Assembly (NCBI GenBank): GCA_017476665.1
Contig: JAFUZJ010000054.1
Span: 1-64,000 of the forward strand
Origin: Lachnospiraceae bacterium
GTDB lineage: Bacteria > Bacillota > Clostridia > Lachnospirales > Lachnospiraceae
Reading direction: 5' to 3'
Length of the DNA: 64,000 nucleotides
Position numbers and translations under genes: made by a program. Under the pieces are notes generated by a model. It did not search any database. It was not told where the DNA came from and worked only from the letters and a program-made list of their open reading frames with translations. Shown piece after piece: positions 27,080 through 36,699 of the stretch (its first letter is position 1; the number at the start of each line of letters is the position of its first letter).

Positions 27080-27534
27080 AAATAAAGTCTGGCAGAAAAG
27101 CCAAATACAATAGTAATCGCGCCATCAAAAATCTGATGCATTATATTACGCGAGAGAAAGGCACATCGGATAAAGTTCGCCATTGGGGTACTCGTGGTTT
27201 AAACCACGATATAGATAAAGCCTCTGCACAATTTATCAAAACCCAGAAACTGTTGCGAAAAAATAAGAACCGACGTGCATATCATATAATCGTATCATTT
27301 CCTATTGAGTTTCAGGATATCGATTTTGTAAATACAGCTGCCGATAAAGTTGCTGACTATTTTGGGTATGATTATCAAGTGGTATATGGTGTTCATACCA
27401 ATACGAAAGTGCTCCACTTTCATCTGATGATCAATTCTGTCAGTTATGTAACTGGATTAAAATTTCATAAGAACAAGCATGAATTGGAAAAAATGAAGGG
27501 CGATATATTAACTGTAATCAACAGCATCTCATAG
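27061..27534 (+). CDS. mobA: minimal HUH relaxase (MobA-like)
   Basis: The 157-residue protein begins MEKIIIKIKSGRKAKYNSN. It carries the relaxase domain: a likely catalytic Tyr near the N-terminus (YNSNRAI or MHYIT), the HIIVSFP strand, and the metal-binding H-x-H in VLHFHLMINSV. It stops soon after (about 40 residues), so it has no helicase, primase or coiled-coil tail. Relaxases of MOBP type are usually 250 or more residues. It would nick oriT so that a helper conjugative element can transfer this one. The frame is intact, but functional sufficiency is unproven. Confidence 0.72.
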   Translation: MEKIIIKIKSGRKAKYNSNRAIKNLMHYITREKGTSDKVRHWGTRGLNHDIDKASAQFIKTQKLLRKNKNRRAYHIIVSFPIEFQDIDFVNTAADKVADYFGYDYQVVYGVHTNTKVLHFHLMINSVSYVTGLKFHKNKHELEKMKGDILTVINSIS

Positions 27535-27582
27535 AATAAATTTGTAATCCTGCTATTACTGTGTACTTCCTTATAAATAAAA

Positions 27583-27622
27583 AGAGTGTAGGAAGTTCCA
27601 AAGCCAACACTCCCTACACTCT
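27583..27622. terminator. hairpin after the mob genes
   Basis: Arms AGAGTGTAGG (27583-27592) and CCTACACTCT (27613-27622) are perfect. The best T run is on the minus side, and the plus side is T-rich but broken. Confidence 0.55.
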
Positions 27623-27742
27623 CATACCTTTCTTTATCGTAATTTATGGATACCTAGATTCTTCTAATAATTCGCACGATTTGTTGATATTTTCGTTCGA
27701 TTGGTATATAATAATAGTACAAAAAAAGAAAGGGTGATGCTT

Positions 27743-27958
27743 ATGTCGATCACAGCTACCGAACTCAAGATGAATTTAGGCAAATATCTACTACTAGCCG
27801 AAACCGAAGATGTATATATTACACGTAATGGTAAGGTTGTTGCCAAGCTATCCAATCCATACCAAGATCGTGTGGACGTTGCCAAATCACTGTTTGGCAT
27901 ATTGTCATCTGATATGACTCTTGAAGAATCAAGAGAAGAAAGGCTGAATAAAATATGA
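27743..27958 (+). CDS. Phd/YefM-like antitoxin
   Basis: The start is ATG 27743, 8 nt after AAAGGG. The upstream ATG is too close to that site. The 71-residue protein has ITATELKMNLGKYLLLAE and VYITRNGKVVAKLSNP, the DNA-binding half of Phd/YefM antitoxins, with a short helical C-terminal tail for toxin binding. Its stop overlaps the PIN gene start (ATGA). The pair is a type II toxin-antitoxin unit that probably stabilises the element. Confidence 0.85.
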   Translation: MSITATELKMNLGKYLLLAETEDVYITRNGKVVAKLSNPYQDRVDVAKSLFGILSSDMTLEESREERLNKI

Positions 27959-28383
27959 GAGCGTTAATTGATACCTGTATAATTATTGACGCTCTCCAAT
28001 CAAGAGCGCCCTTCAAGGACTCTGCCGAGGCCATTTTCCTTCATGCTGCCAACAGAAATTTTGACGGATTTATTACTGCCAAGTCATCGACAGATATTTA
28101 TTATCTGACCCACCGGATCACCCATAACGACGCAGACACAAGAAAAATACTGTCCAACTTGTTTTTACTATTTATTCCATTGGACACCCTTGGTTTAGAT
28201 TGCAGAAAGGCTCTTTCTTCAGACATCTCTGATTATGAAGATGGAGTTATGATAGAGACTGCTCTCAGATCTGGAATAGACTGCATCGTTACAAGAAATA
28301 CTAAAGATTATGCCAAGTCTCCGGTTACAGTTTATCAGCCAGAGGATTTTCTATTATTGTTGAAATCTAATTCCGAAGATTGA
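27955..28383 (+). CDS. PIN-domain toxin (VapC-like)
   Basis: The 142-residue protein begins MRALIDTCIIIDAL, which carries the first acidic residue of the PIN site. Later come DYEDGVMIETAL and CIVTRNTKDY, which supply the other acidic and Asn residues. VapC-type PIN proteins are Mg2+-dependent RNases that cut tRNA or rRNA. The 4-bp overlap with the upstream Phd-like gene defines the toxin-antitoxin pair. A perfect hairpin (28426-28477) and a terminator follow in the next 250 bp. Confidence 0.85.
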   Translation: MRALIDTCIIIDALQSRAPFKDSAEAIFLHAANRNFDGFITAKSSTDIYYLTHRITHNDADTRKILSNLFLLFIPLDTLGLDCRKALSSDISDYEDGVMIETALRSGIDCIVTRNTKDYAKSPVTVYQPEDFLLLLKSNSED

Positions 28384-28425
28384 TTACTAAATCGTTGATA
28401 ACAGCATATTCAGAGTGCTTAAATT

Positions 28426-28477
28426 ATGTTGTCACAATGAGAAGCCAAGCTGCCTGGGATTCCCATTGTGGCAACAT
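28426..28477. repeat. 14-bp inverted repeat
   Basis: ATGTTGTCACAATG and CATTGTGGCAACAT pair at 13 of 14 positions with a 24-nt loop. It lies in the gap between the PIN gene and the TIR gene terminator and could be a hairpin or the scar of a small insertion. Confidence 0.4.
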
Positions 28478-28510
28478 GCAGAAATCAGATGATGTGGTAT
28501 TCTTCGGGGA

Positions 28511-28553
28511 AAAAAAGACCATGCCACCTTACAGATAGGTACAATGGTCTTTA
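28511..28553 (-). terminator. terminator of the TIR-gene transcript
   Basis: Stem AAAGACCAT / ATGGTCTTT with an inner ACCT/AGGT pair is followed on the minus strand by six T. Confidence 0.75.
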
Positions 28554-28630
28554 CTCAACAGATTAGTATTCTTCTTAATAACCTTTACTGAGTTTCCATA
28601 TTCTTATATTCCGCACACGTTCCTCTTCAA

Positions 28631-30739
28631 TTAAGCCTCAACTTTTGCGTAAACCACAATGCCATTATCTATAATATCTCCACTTGAACTGTCACGATAG
28701 TATATTTTGAAGGGCGACTCTCCAATTGGATACTCACTGTAAATAATGGGCATATTATATCTTGAGTTGCCTTCTAAATCATAAGAAACTATTTTTTCAA
28801 AAGGAAGGCAAAGCATTCTATTTGCAGAAGCAACCAACAATCTATCATTATAATAATACTTTACCTGTGCTCTGGAACCGGTATTATCCCAGCATAATAA
28901 TCCCTCATCACAGAAATCATAGATCTCATACTTTCCGAAGCCATCATCAGTATTCCATTTTGAGTCCCTACAATCCGTGGAAATGATAATCACTTCATCA
29001 GAAATGAATTTTTTTTCTGGATTCTTCCAAAGTTCTTCACGTGAGTATTTCCCCAGCTCAGATGCCGCCTTTAGAAAGTCCTTTCTCATTTGGTTCTTCA
29101 TCAGAATAACTTTATTTATATCCTTAGGAATAATCTCTTCTTGTTCACCCGAAAAATATGTCATATCATCACCAAGCCTAAAAATCTGTTGATAATTCTT
29201 TGCATCTATAGTGTATTCTAATGGTACAATCTTTGGGATTCCATCTTCATCAGCAGGATATGGATCTCGACTCAATTCTAATATAAGCTCTTTCCACTTT
29301 TTATCTGGCGATTCCATGTAACACACATTAAGCTGATATGGATGATTTCGTTTTACTATTCCCTTCTCAAGACTTCTGCCAAAAACTTTCAAATTGCGAA
29401 TAGTAACCTCACTATAAAGTTCTATCTGTAAACAAACATTCTTATGTTTCGGAAGTAACTCTCTTCTTCCCCAAATATTAATTGGATCTACAGTTCCTGG
29501 GATCTGCTTATTCAATTCAACAATTTTCACATCAAAGATAGGTTGATTCAGCGCCGACAGTCGTATGTCATCTTCCGTTTCGGATGCACAAATATTGTTT
29601 TGTACACGTCTCTCAACCGCTTCAATAGCCTTTGCTAAATCAGGATTATTACTATCCGCAACGTTCTTCATAAACTCATTAATGTTAAGTTGAATTAACT
29701 TAATCTTCTTAAGTTCCTCAGCTTGAGAGGTGACCAATGCAGGATCCATACCCACTAAGGCTTTTTCAAGATTCTCTTTCTCATTTATCCAATATTTTAC
29801 ATAATTGAGTTGCCCAATAGGTTTGTAGATTTCCTTTGCACTATCTTCTACAAGAAACATCGAATGATTGATCCAATTATCGTCTTTTAAAAGTTGCATG
29901 ACTTCATATAGACAGTTAACAGATTTCAAATAGCTATCCGATACAATTAAAACGACTAGATCGGCCTTTCGTATTTTCTTCATAAAGGCACTAATACTCC
30001 CCCAAGGAGCTATCGAACTCTTGTCTCGTTGAACTATTGCTATAGGAGATAATCTTTTTTCAGTTTCATCCGCAGTCTCATCACTGCCCCAATTATATGA
30101 AATAAATACTGTAGGCTTATCCATGCTTTTGTCTTCCATATTTCCTCTTTTCAATAAAGTAGAAGTAATAATCCAGCCTCCCGACATATAATTTCTTCTA
30201 TCTTCCACATTCTTTGTTGCCACATATCGATATTGATTTGATTGCTCATCTTCTAATGTGAAAACAAACCGAAATTCTTTATACCCTACCCCTCTGACCT
30301 CGAAAACTCGATGACTGAGCGTAATTTCTTCCACTTCATTTGGTCCCAGGGATGTAGGAAATTCAATATTCATATTGAATAAATTTTGACTAGAATTATC
30401 AACAGCTATTAATTCAAAAGTTTCAACACTGATGTTAGAAACAATTACAGATGAGACATTCTTTAAAACGAAAGTCACAGTTGAACCGCCATCGCGTTTA
30501 CATTTTAATTCAAACTTAGGAATAACCACTACTATTGACCTCATTTCTTGTTTCTGTGCGACCAAGTTACTTTCCTTCAACTTAATTTGATATAAAAGAA
30601 TGCCGAAGAAACACTCGTATACGTCCAATCCATGCAAGGAATTCATTAGTCTCACTATAAGCTTTATCATATACATGAATTGCTCCACGTAAAGCCATAA
30701 AAATTCTTCTGAAACGAGAGGATACATTATCATATTCAT
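28631..30739 (-). CDS. TIR-domain protein, candidate NAD-degrading defence effector
   Basis: The 702-residue frame has three parts. An N-terminal beta-sandwich-like region spans about 70-180 (FELKCKRDGGSTVTFVLKNV). The TIR domain (about 208-330) begins KPTVFISYNWGSDE, and SVNCLYEVMQL supplies the Glu (about 279) that is catalytic in TIR NADases. A 370-residue C-terminal region is unclassified. Family knowledge: bacterial TIR proteins cleave NAD+ on phage infection. The first 65 residues of this frame look non-native, while another frame (30582-30773) carries a better N-terminus, so a frameshift may have split it. It lies downstream of the FRG gene on the same strand. Confidence 0.7.
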   Translation of the reverse strand: MNMIMYPLVSEEFLWLYVEQFMYMIKLIVRLMNSLHGLDVYECFFGILLYQIKLKESNLVAQKQEMRSIVVVIPKFELKCKRDGGSTVTFVLKNVSSVIVSNISVETFELIAVDNSSQNLFNMNIEFPTSLGPNEVEEITLSHRVFEVRGVGYKEFRFVFTLEDEQSNQYRYVATKNVEDRRNYMSGGWIITSTLLKRGNMEDKSMDKPTVFISYNWGSDETADETEKRLSPIAIVQRDKSSIAPWGSISAFMKKIRKADLVVLIVSDSYLKSVNCLYEVMQLLKDDNWINHSMFLVEDSAKEIYKPIGQLNYVKYWINEKENLEKALVGMDPALVTSQAEELKKIKLIQLNINEFMKNVADSNNPDLAKAIEAVERRVQNNICASETEDDIRLSALNQPIFDVKIVELNKQIPGTVDPINIWGRRELLPKHKNVCLQIELYSEVTIRNLKVFGRSLEKGIVKRNHPYQLNVCYMESPDKKWKELILELSRDPYPADEDGIPKIVPLEYTIDAKNYQQIFRLGDDMTYFSGEQEEIIPKDINKVILMKNQMRKDFLKAASELGKYSREELWKNPEKKFISDEVIIISTDCRDSKWNTDDGFGKYEIYDFCDEGLLCWDNTGSRAQVKYYYNDRLLVASANRMLCLPFEKIVSYDLEGNSRYNMPIIYSEYPIGESPFKIYYRDSSSGDIIDNGIVVYAKVEA

Positions 30740-30773
30740 TTATAAGTTGATCAAGCTGATCTTTTTCGTACAT
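30582..30773 (-). CDS. small ORF overlapping the TIR gene start, possible displaced N-terminus
   Basis: The 63-residue frame starts at ATG 30773. It reads MYEKDQLDQLINEYDNVSSR with FRRIFMALRGAIHVYD, which is helical and protein-like. It overlaps the first 158 bases of the TIR frame, whose translation there is low-complexity and Met-rich. Either this is a short upstream protein in an overlapping operon, or it is the real start of the TIR protein separated by a one-base frameshift near 30590-30620. No strong ribosome site precedes it (only AGAGAA). Confidence 0.45.
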   Translation of the reverse strand: MYEKDQLDQLINEYDNVSSRFRRIFMALRGAIHVYDKAYSETNEFLAWIGRIRVFLRHSFISN

Positions 30774-30973
30774 ATCTTATTCTCTCTGACATTTAGATAG
30801 ATTAGACACTGTATTATCTTCCAGCAAGATATTATCGCATTCTGTTATAAGATCTTGTTTCCTTTTTCATATCTAGCACCTCTCGAAATTCTCGTCTATT
30901 ATTGACGCCCATATTTCACACTGAAATAATTGATGTAACATCATACTTTTTGAATATCTACTGACTGCTCTTC

Positions 30974-32110
30974 TCAATTATTTTCATATTTCCGTTTTAT
31001 CTCCATAGCAGTGTACTCTAATTCGGGATAAATATAATCAGCACTAATACCAATACTTGATAAATCTTTTAATATTTTCTTTTTAGATTTAGCTTCAATT
31101 ATAATACTACAAAAGCTATTTTGTATTTTAGATCTACTTAATTCCTTTATGCTACAATCCATTTGAAATCTACCACTTAGATTATCCCAAAAAATCTTTT
31201 TCTTATCATCGTCCGAATAGGAATTAAACATCTTTGCAAAACACTCTTCTGTTAAAACTGCTGTATTTTCCTTCCGATAAAACTCGATAGGTTCTTGCTC
31301 CCACGCTTGTTCAACCTTTGTTCTGTCTATCTTGCCAAAGGAATAATCCTGCAATGCCTTTTCCAATCCCAATTCTTTTCCATGTATAAGAATTCTTCTA
31401 TATCTGTCATATATGTTGTTAAAAAAGAGCATAAACAAGCCAGATTGATTTGCAATGCGCTGGTTCCAATACTTCGGTCTAACAACTAGCGTTTCATTAT
31501 ATAGATATACTTCTGATAAATATTTCCTAAGCGTTAGCCCATCATCGCACAAATACTCATCAACAGTATAAACATCGTCAAATCCTTTTTTAACTGCCTT
31601 GCTACATATAGCATTTACAACCACCGAAGTATCATTCTGCAAATCTGTACTATGACAAAGAACACGACCATTTTTCGTAGTTTTAGAGTCACATGCAAAA
31701 TATAATGACACAAGAGGATTTAACGAAAAATCAAGTATTCTAGTTGGAAGACCATAATGCTGCATCTTACCAAGCATATCAAATTCAGTGAGTCCACTAA
31801 ATGCATCTGGGCGTCGAGTCAGAAAATCGTTAATTAATACCGCCTCAGTATCTATCTCCAGATTCTTGATTCTTGCTAAACTTGGTTTCAAATCATAATC
31901 TTGGTCAGCCATCCCACGGTAAATAACAGTCTGATCATATATTGGATCCTTATTTATAGATGAAATCACTGATATAAGCCTAACATAATCTGCTAAGGTA
32001 CTAATGCAAAAAGTGGGATGCGAATAATACCCTTGTGAAGGAATTATGAAACTATTAAATACTTTCGATGTCTTCCTTTTTACAGCCGTCGCAAATGATA
32101 CATCGAACAT
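30974..32110 (-). CDS. FRG-domain protein
   Basis: The start is ATG 32110, eleven bases after AGGAGG. A GTG 9 bp upstream is too close. The 378-residue protein carries VIYRGMADQDYDLKPSLAR (about 64-82) and MQHYGLPTRILDFSLNPLVS (about 117-136), the core of the FRG domain, named for its conserved Phe-Arg-Gly. The domain has weak resemblance to ADP-ribosyl-type folds and occurs in proteins of mobile elements and defence loci. The biochemical role is not established. The neighbourhood (TIR gene 200 bp downstream, R-M genes 190 bp upstream, same strand) suggests antiphage cargo. Confidence 0.75.
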   Translation of the reverse strand: MFDVSFATAVKRKTSKVFNSFIIPSQGYYSHPTFCISTLADYVRLISVISSINKDPIYDQTVIYRGMADQDYDLKPSLARIKNLEIDTEAVLINDFLTRRPDAFSGLTEFDMLGKMQHYGLPTRILDFSLNPLVSLYFACDSKTTKNGRVLCHSTDLQNDTSVVVNAICSKAVKKGFDDVYTVDEYLCDDGLTLRKYLSEVYLYNETLVVRPKYWNQRIANQSGLFMLFFNNIYDRYRRILIHGKELGLEKALQDYSFGKIDRTKVEQAWEQEPIEFYRKENTAVLTEECFAKMFNSYSDDDKKKIFWDNLSGRFQMDCSIKELSRSKIQNSFCSIIIEAKSKKKILKDLSSIGISADYIYPELEYTAMEIKRKYENN

Positions 32111-32300
32111 AATATACACTACCTCCTACTATTACAGCAGAACTTAAATCCTTTTTCAAGCACATAGCATGAAAAGTCTCCTAAACATCTATACATTATA
32201 ATCTCATACATGTATTCTTTAAATATTAGCTTGTCCCTATCTACAAGTATTGTGGGAAAGAACCAATAATTACTCTTCTTTCTTCGTCATCTTACACCGT

Positions 32301-35300
32301 TTATTCTCCAAATAATTCATCCAACTTCTGTTGCAGTGTCCCCGCTTTCGCATACGGCAGAGCATCTACCTGCTTGAAATTATGCTTAAATCCGTCCGAA
32401 TCATCTGCAAATCCAAGGATATAGCTTGTGGCAATCTTGTATATGATCTCTGTTGGAGCCAAACCATATACCTGTTTTTCAAAGATATGTCTGAGTCTCT
32501 CTTTGCTGTCCGGGAACTGTTTCTTCATCTCTTCGCTTTGAAACAATCTCTTTACGATTTCAGTAATATACAGACCGGATTTCATATACAGATCAATAAA
32601 TGTCTTATCCTTATCATCAAAGCAGCCCGGATTTTCTTCTTCTAACATATCTACCATCCGTTTTACAACATCCTTGGGCGTGAATATCTGGTTTGTCTTT
32701 TGAGGCGGTATATAATCAAATATGTCTTCTACACTCTTTTCATCGAAGTAATCCGCAAGTTTCTTTTTCAGAGCCAGGAACTCTCTTACAGAATCGTCAA
32801 ATACAACTGGATCAAAAAGCTGACCGTCAAAGTGCTTGGTTTCCCCTGTTTCCTCCTCTGTATAATCCCCGCCGTCCCGCAGGAACTTAAACTGCTCCAA
32901 TGTAATACTGGTCACTTCCTTGAATACATGTCCGGGGATATTATTATCAAAGGTCGCAAGTGTAACCGTCTCATTACCATAAGCCATGAGGAAGGACGGG
33001 ATTGTACGTGAAAACCCACGCAAATGGTCTCTTACTCCATCTTCTATCTCGGTCTTTAGGCGTTCCTTCTTCTTTGTTTCTACTGTCCGTATGGTCGTCT
33101 GCGCGGAAGTGTCGCCAAATTCATCTATTGCAGTCTGAAGCTCTTCCTCAAACCGTTTTATAGACTCTTGCTTCTTCTGCTTGAACTCTTCATCAATCTC
33201 TTCGCTGGTCTTACCTGTCTCATGCCGTTTCTGTTGAGCTTCTATTCGCTGGTTTTCAATCACGTTCTGCTCAATCTGAAGACTTCCATGCAGCTTATCA
33301 AAAATCTTATCCACATCACTGTTAAGCTTGTTCTCTATCTGACGCTTATCAGACGCTTTCATATCCGAACCATAGGATTCTTGGGCAAGCTCTACCACTT
33401 CTTTGACCTGCTTTTCTTTGACAAAGGCTTTCAATCTGTCAATCGCCGCTGTGGTATCCGCCTGCTCATCTTCAATCTGGCAGAACGTTTCATCCAACTT
33501 GACTGTCATGTCCTGATCATAAATCTTCTCACCAAAGATATCCAATGTCCTGCCTATAACAAAATTCTCGGAAAGCTCAACTTCACCGTCTTCATTTAGA
33601 GACAGATCTTCTTTGACTTCCTGTGAAAGATTAATCTTTCCGGCAGGCTCCTCTATAGCCTCAAACTGCTGGATAATATCCACCACTTCCTTCGGTGCTG
33701 AAAAAATATTGCTGATATTCTGGAAAAGAAAGTTGCTCATAAATCCACGACATACCACTTCCACTGATCTTATCTTTCTTGGAATAGCCAGCACTTCACG
33801 AGCATCCAGTTCCACCAGCTCACCGTTCTCATCCTCAGCGATCACAGGAAAAAAGTTAAGCAGATTTCGGATATTATTTTCCCTTTCATCAGCTGTGCCG
33901 CCACCGGTAGCCGTATCCGGATTTAGGTTATTGGCAAACTGCTCAAATATAGTCAATGTCCTTGCCGGATCAAAGTCAAACACATAAGCATTTTCCTTTC
34001 TCCAGCTCTCACTTCCCTCTTTGAACAGGCATGGATTCTGCGCACGAAAAGCAGCCTGCATATACAATGCCGGCGATTTCATATTGCAAAGCATCAGGAC
34101 AGCCGTCCATTCAGGAATCGTGATGCCAGTCGTAAGCTGTCCGACTGATAAGGTAATCGTCTTTTCATGCTCTGCTATTGCCTTGACCACTTTATCATAG
34201 GATTTCATAGTTTCATCGTTATCATCCAGCTTGCCATCTCCAGCCGCAAGGATAATCTCATATTCCTTAAAAACCGGATGCTCTGCCAGTTTTTTAGCCA
34301 GAGCCTTGGCACTTTCAACACGATTAAGTAACCAAAATGTGTGTTTCAGTTCTTTTCGCAACTCCGGTGTTGAGAATGGAAACTTCATCTGTAGCGTAAG
34401 CGCATCGAGGAATTTATCGACAGATGATCCGTATTTGAACCTACCATTTTCCACGCTGAAAAACTCATTCAGATCAAAAGCGTATTCTTCTGTCTCACCG
34501 TTGATCTCTACACCCTGTTTCAGTTCATCACGAATGATCTCTGACATCTGATAAGTGTAAAGGCATAATCTCGGAAGAGTTGCATAAGGATTTTCTTCTT
34601 GTGAAGTTTCGTCCCAGGTATCCTTCCTCTCCTGTTCATCTGCATAAGTCCAGTTGAATATAGCATGGTCATCAAATTTGCTGTTAGCAAGAGCCTTGAA
34701 CGGTGTCCCGGACAGATGCAGCGTAAACCCACGACGGATCTGATCAAAGGCGATGTCTGTCTTGTAAGTATCCACGCCCTCATGAGCTTCATCGATCACC
34801 AGCACATCCCATTGTAGATTCTTTACCTCTTCCAGCTTATTAACAGCGTTTTTATTGTTGCTGAAATAAATGGAACCTTTTAAATCCTGAAGTGAAACAA
34901 ATTCAATCAGCCCCATAGGACGATCATTCGGGTTCTTCTTTCTTTTATCATGATCCTGCTTATACGTATCATACTTGATAACAAGGGGCTTGTCTTTTAT
35001 TCCGTCCACATTGCTGACAAAGAAGTATCCGGATGCCCTGCCAAGAAAATGCTCATAATCAGAATACCATGAGTTCGCAATAGCGGGCCTATTGGTAACA
35101 ATCAGAACCTTTTGCGCTTTAATCCTTTGAATGAACTCATAAACAGACAGCGTTTTTCCGAATCTGGGTTTCGCATTCCACAAGAATTCTCCACCTTGAT
35201 GATCATTATGATAGGCAACAGTAGTTGAAACCGCTTCATCCTGCTCTTTTCGAAGTTTATAGGGAGATACTTCAAAAATATCACCACCAACTCCCCTATT

Positions 35301-35669
35301 GCTGCGAAAATCATAGAAATGACTCTTTGAGTCAGAAGGGCTGATATGGAACCACTCATTCTCGTCTTTCTTATCAAAGTATTCATTGCCTTCGTCCTGC
35401 GGCTGTTTTACACCATTTTTGCGAAGATAGGAATGAAATTGTTTGTCGGTAAATGTATCGCCGGAGCCATCATCAAAGATAGCCATACCAGCCCACTCCT
35501 TCTGTGGCTTTATTCCGGCAGTATGTGTCTGCTGGCGGATTCTGGTATCAACATCCTGCTCGGTATAGCCTATCTTGATATATCCATCATGATAAGTGAT
35601 TCCCGGAGTGGTATAGGCATATATCATGGGAACAACCGGTTTTGACGATTTGATATTCGGCGTATTCAT
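32301..35669 (-). CDS. GIY-YIG nuclease / superfamily-2 helicase / adenine methylase-like fusion, restriction subunit
   Basis: The 1122-residue protein starts one codon step after the upstream stop (TAGATG). Residues 14-90 form a T5orf172/GIY-YIG-like nuclease (YAYT, GYIKIGY, then FHSYLRKNG). The SF2 helicase has AKPRFGKTLS (about 166-175), VIDEAHEG (about 291-298), LSGTPF and a long C-terminal helicase lobe. Coiled coil spans about 720-880. The last 130 residues hold a methylase-like start (NQIFTPKDVVKRMVD, FIDLYMKSG). It acts as the DNA-cutting and translocating part of the R-M system. The split with the two methylase genes upstream is unusual. Confidence 0.72.
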   Translation of the reverse strand: MNTPNIKSSKPVVPMIYAYTTPGITYHDGYIKIGYTEQDVDTRIRQQTHTAGIKPQKEWAGMAIFDDGSGDTFTDKQFHSYLRKNGVKQPQDEGNEYFDKKDENEWFHISPSDSKSHFYDFRSNRGVGGDIFEVSPYKLRKEQDEAVSTTVAYHNDHQGGEFLWNAKPRFGKTLSVYEFIQRIKAQKVLIVTNRPAIANSWYSDYEHFLGRASGYFFVSNVDGIKDKPLVIKYDTYKQDHDKRKKNPNDRPMGLIEFVSLQDLKGSIYFSNNKNAVNKLEEVKNLQWDVLVIDEAHEGVDTYKTDIAFDQIRRGFTLHLSGTPFKALANSKFDDHAIFNWTYADEQERKDTWDETSQEENPYATLPRLCLYTYQMSEIIRDELKQGVEINGETEEYAFDLNEFFSVENGRFKYGSSVDKFLDALTLQMKFPFSTPELRKELKHTFWLLNRVESAKALAKKLAEHPVFKEYEIILAAGDGKLDDNDETMKSYDKVVKAIAEHEKTITLSVGQLTTGITIPEWTAVLMLCNMKSPALYMQAAFRAQNPCLFKEGSESWRKENAYVFDFDPARTLTIFEQFANNLNPDTATGGGTADERENNIRNLLNFFPVIAEDENGELVELDAREVLAIPRKIRSVEVVCRGFMSNFLFQNISNIFSAPKEVVDIIQQFEAIEEPAGKINLSQEVKEDLSLNEDGEVELSENFVIGRTLDIFGEKIYDQDMTVKLDETFCQIEDEQADTTAAIDRLKAFVKEKQVKEVVELAQESYGSDMKASDKRQIENKLNSDVDKIFDKLHGSLQIEQNVIENQRIEAQQKRHETGKTSEEIDEEFKQKKQESIKRFEEELQTAIDEFGDTSAQTTIRTVETKKKERLKTEIEDGVRDHLRGFSRTIPSFLMAYGNETVTLATFDNNIPGHVFKEVTSITLEQFKFLRDGGDYTEEETGETKHFDGQLFDPVVFDDSVREFLALKKKLADYFDEKSVEDIFDYIPPQKTNQIFTPKDVVKRMVDMLEEENPGCFDDKDKTFIDLYMKSGLYITEIVKRLFQSEEMKKQFPDSKERLRHIFEKQVYGLAPTEIIYKIATSYILGFADDSDGFKHNFKQVDALPYAKAGTLQQKLDELFGE

Positions 35670-36695
35670 CTATACCATCTCCTTTACATTAGTTTCAATA
35701 AAATCCATCTCATCCTGGGTGAGGTTATACTTTTTGTATAGCTGTTCATCAATACTTTTGATTGAAACACTCCATGCTATGTCAGATTTATCCGTAAAAT
35801 CTTGTTTTGGAACAAACCGCCAAACTGCAGGTAAATTGTCCTGTGTTATTTTCAGAACATACAAAAGTGCACGGCAAAACTTAGTCTTGATGTATTTTGC
35901 CAAGTTAATCGCTTCTATTTCACTATCAAAAGTTCCAATTGACAAAAATGTTTGTGTAAATGCTATATTAGGCGGAACAATTATAAGTTCTGATAATGAG
36001 TCTCCATATATACCTGATCCGGTTGCCTTTGGAACTAGTACCTTATATTTGAATAAACTTTTATGCTCTGATTTCAAATAACGTCGATGGCAATACTTTT
36101 TTCCTCTTTTACCATTAACCAATCCCAGAACCACATAATCGTCATTTTCTGTTGGTTGATCTGTAAAAATTGGGTTAATATTTAGCACATTTGTTTTTAA
36201 TTGGCTGTGTCTTCCACCATCACCAATATACTTTGTATAATCAGGGTGATCTGCATATATATTTTTCAAATCATATACATTTGAGCTATCAGCTATATCC
36301 GTCAAACTATCAGAAACATCTTTAGCGCCTGCTTTCTTAAGAATTGATCTGAGTTCCACATAGGGTACGAAAGCTTTAATCGGTTCACAATTCTTTTCTG
36401 AATCCCTATATGTAATTGCCACACCACCCTTAATCTCTGTATTAGGAAAAATTTTTGCGGCATTTCGCTCATAATGCAGTACCTTAAAATGCTCGTCTTC
36501 AAGCATTTTTTGATTCCACTCTTTTGGAGTCTGTCCGCCATTAAACAAAAATCTTGCCGGAGTTATAAGCTCGACCTTGTCTGCAACTCCAAATGCTGCA
36601 TTCATAAAGGAATGATATACAGGTAACATTCTTGTGCTATCGGAATCCGTATTCTCTTGGTAGGGTGGGTTCCCTATACAAAAATCAAACTTCAT
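35670..36695 (-). CDS. Eco57I-type N6-adenine DNA methyltransferase, catalytic part
   Basis: The 341-residue protein begins MKFDFCIGNPPYQENTDSD, so it opens directly with the NPPY catalytic motif of N6-adenine methyltransferases. Later segments (AKIFPNTEIKGGVAITY) match the Eco57I family. The SAM-binding motif I that normally precedes NPPY is missing here and appears to reside in the upstream 305-residue protein or at the C-terminus of the downstream helicase. Its stop abuts the start of the 1122-residue protein and its start is 5 bp from the upstream gene, so the three proteins form a tight operon and probably a complex. Confidence 0.75.
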   Translation of the reverse strand: MKFDFCIGNPPYQENTDSDSTRMLPVYHSFMNAAFGVADKVELITPARFLFNGGQTPKEWNQKMLEDEHFKVLHYERNAAKIFPNTEIKGGVAITYRDSEKNCEPIKAFVPYVELRSILKKAGAKDVSDSLTDIADSSNVYDLKNIYADHPDYTKYIGDGGRHSQLKTNVLNINPIFTDQPTENDDYVVLGLVNGKRGKKYCHRRYLKSEHKSLFKYKVLVPKATGSGIYGDSLSELIIVPPNIAFTQTFLSIGTFDSEIEAINLAKYIKTKFCRALLYVLKITQDNLPAVWRFVPKQDFTDKSDIAWSVSIKSIDEQLYKKYNLTQDEMDFIETNVKEMV

Positions 36696-36699
36696 ATCA

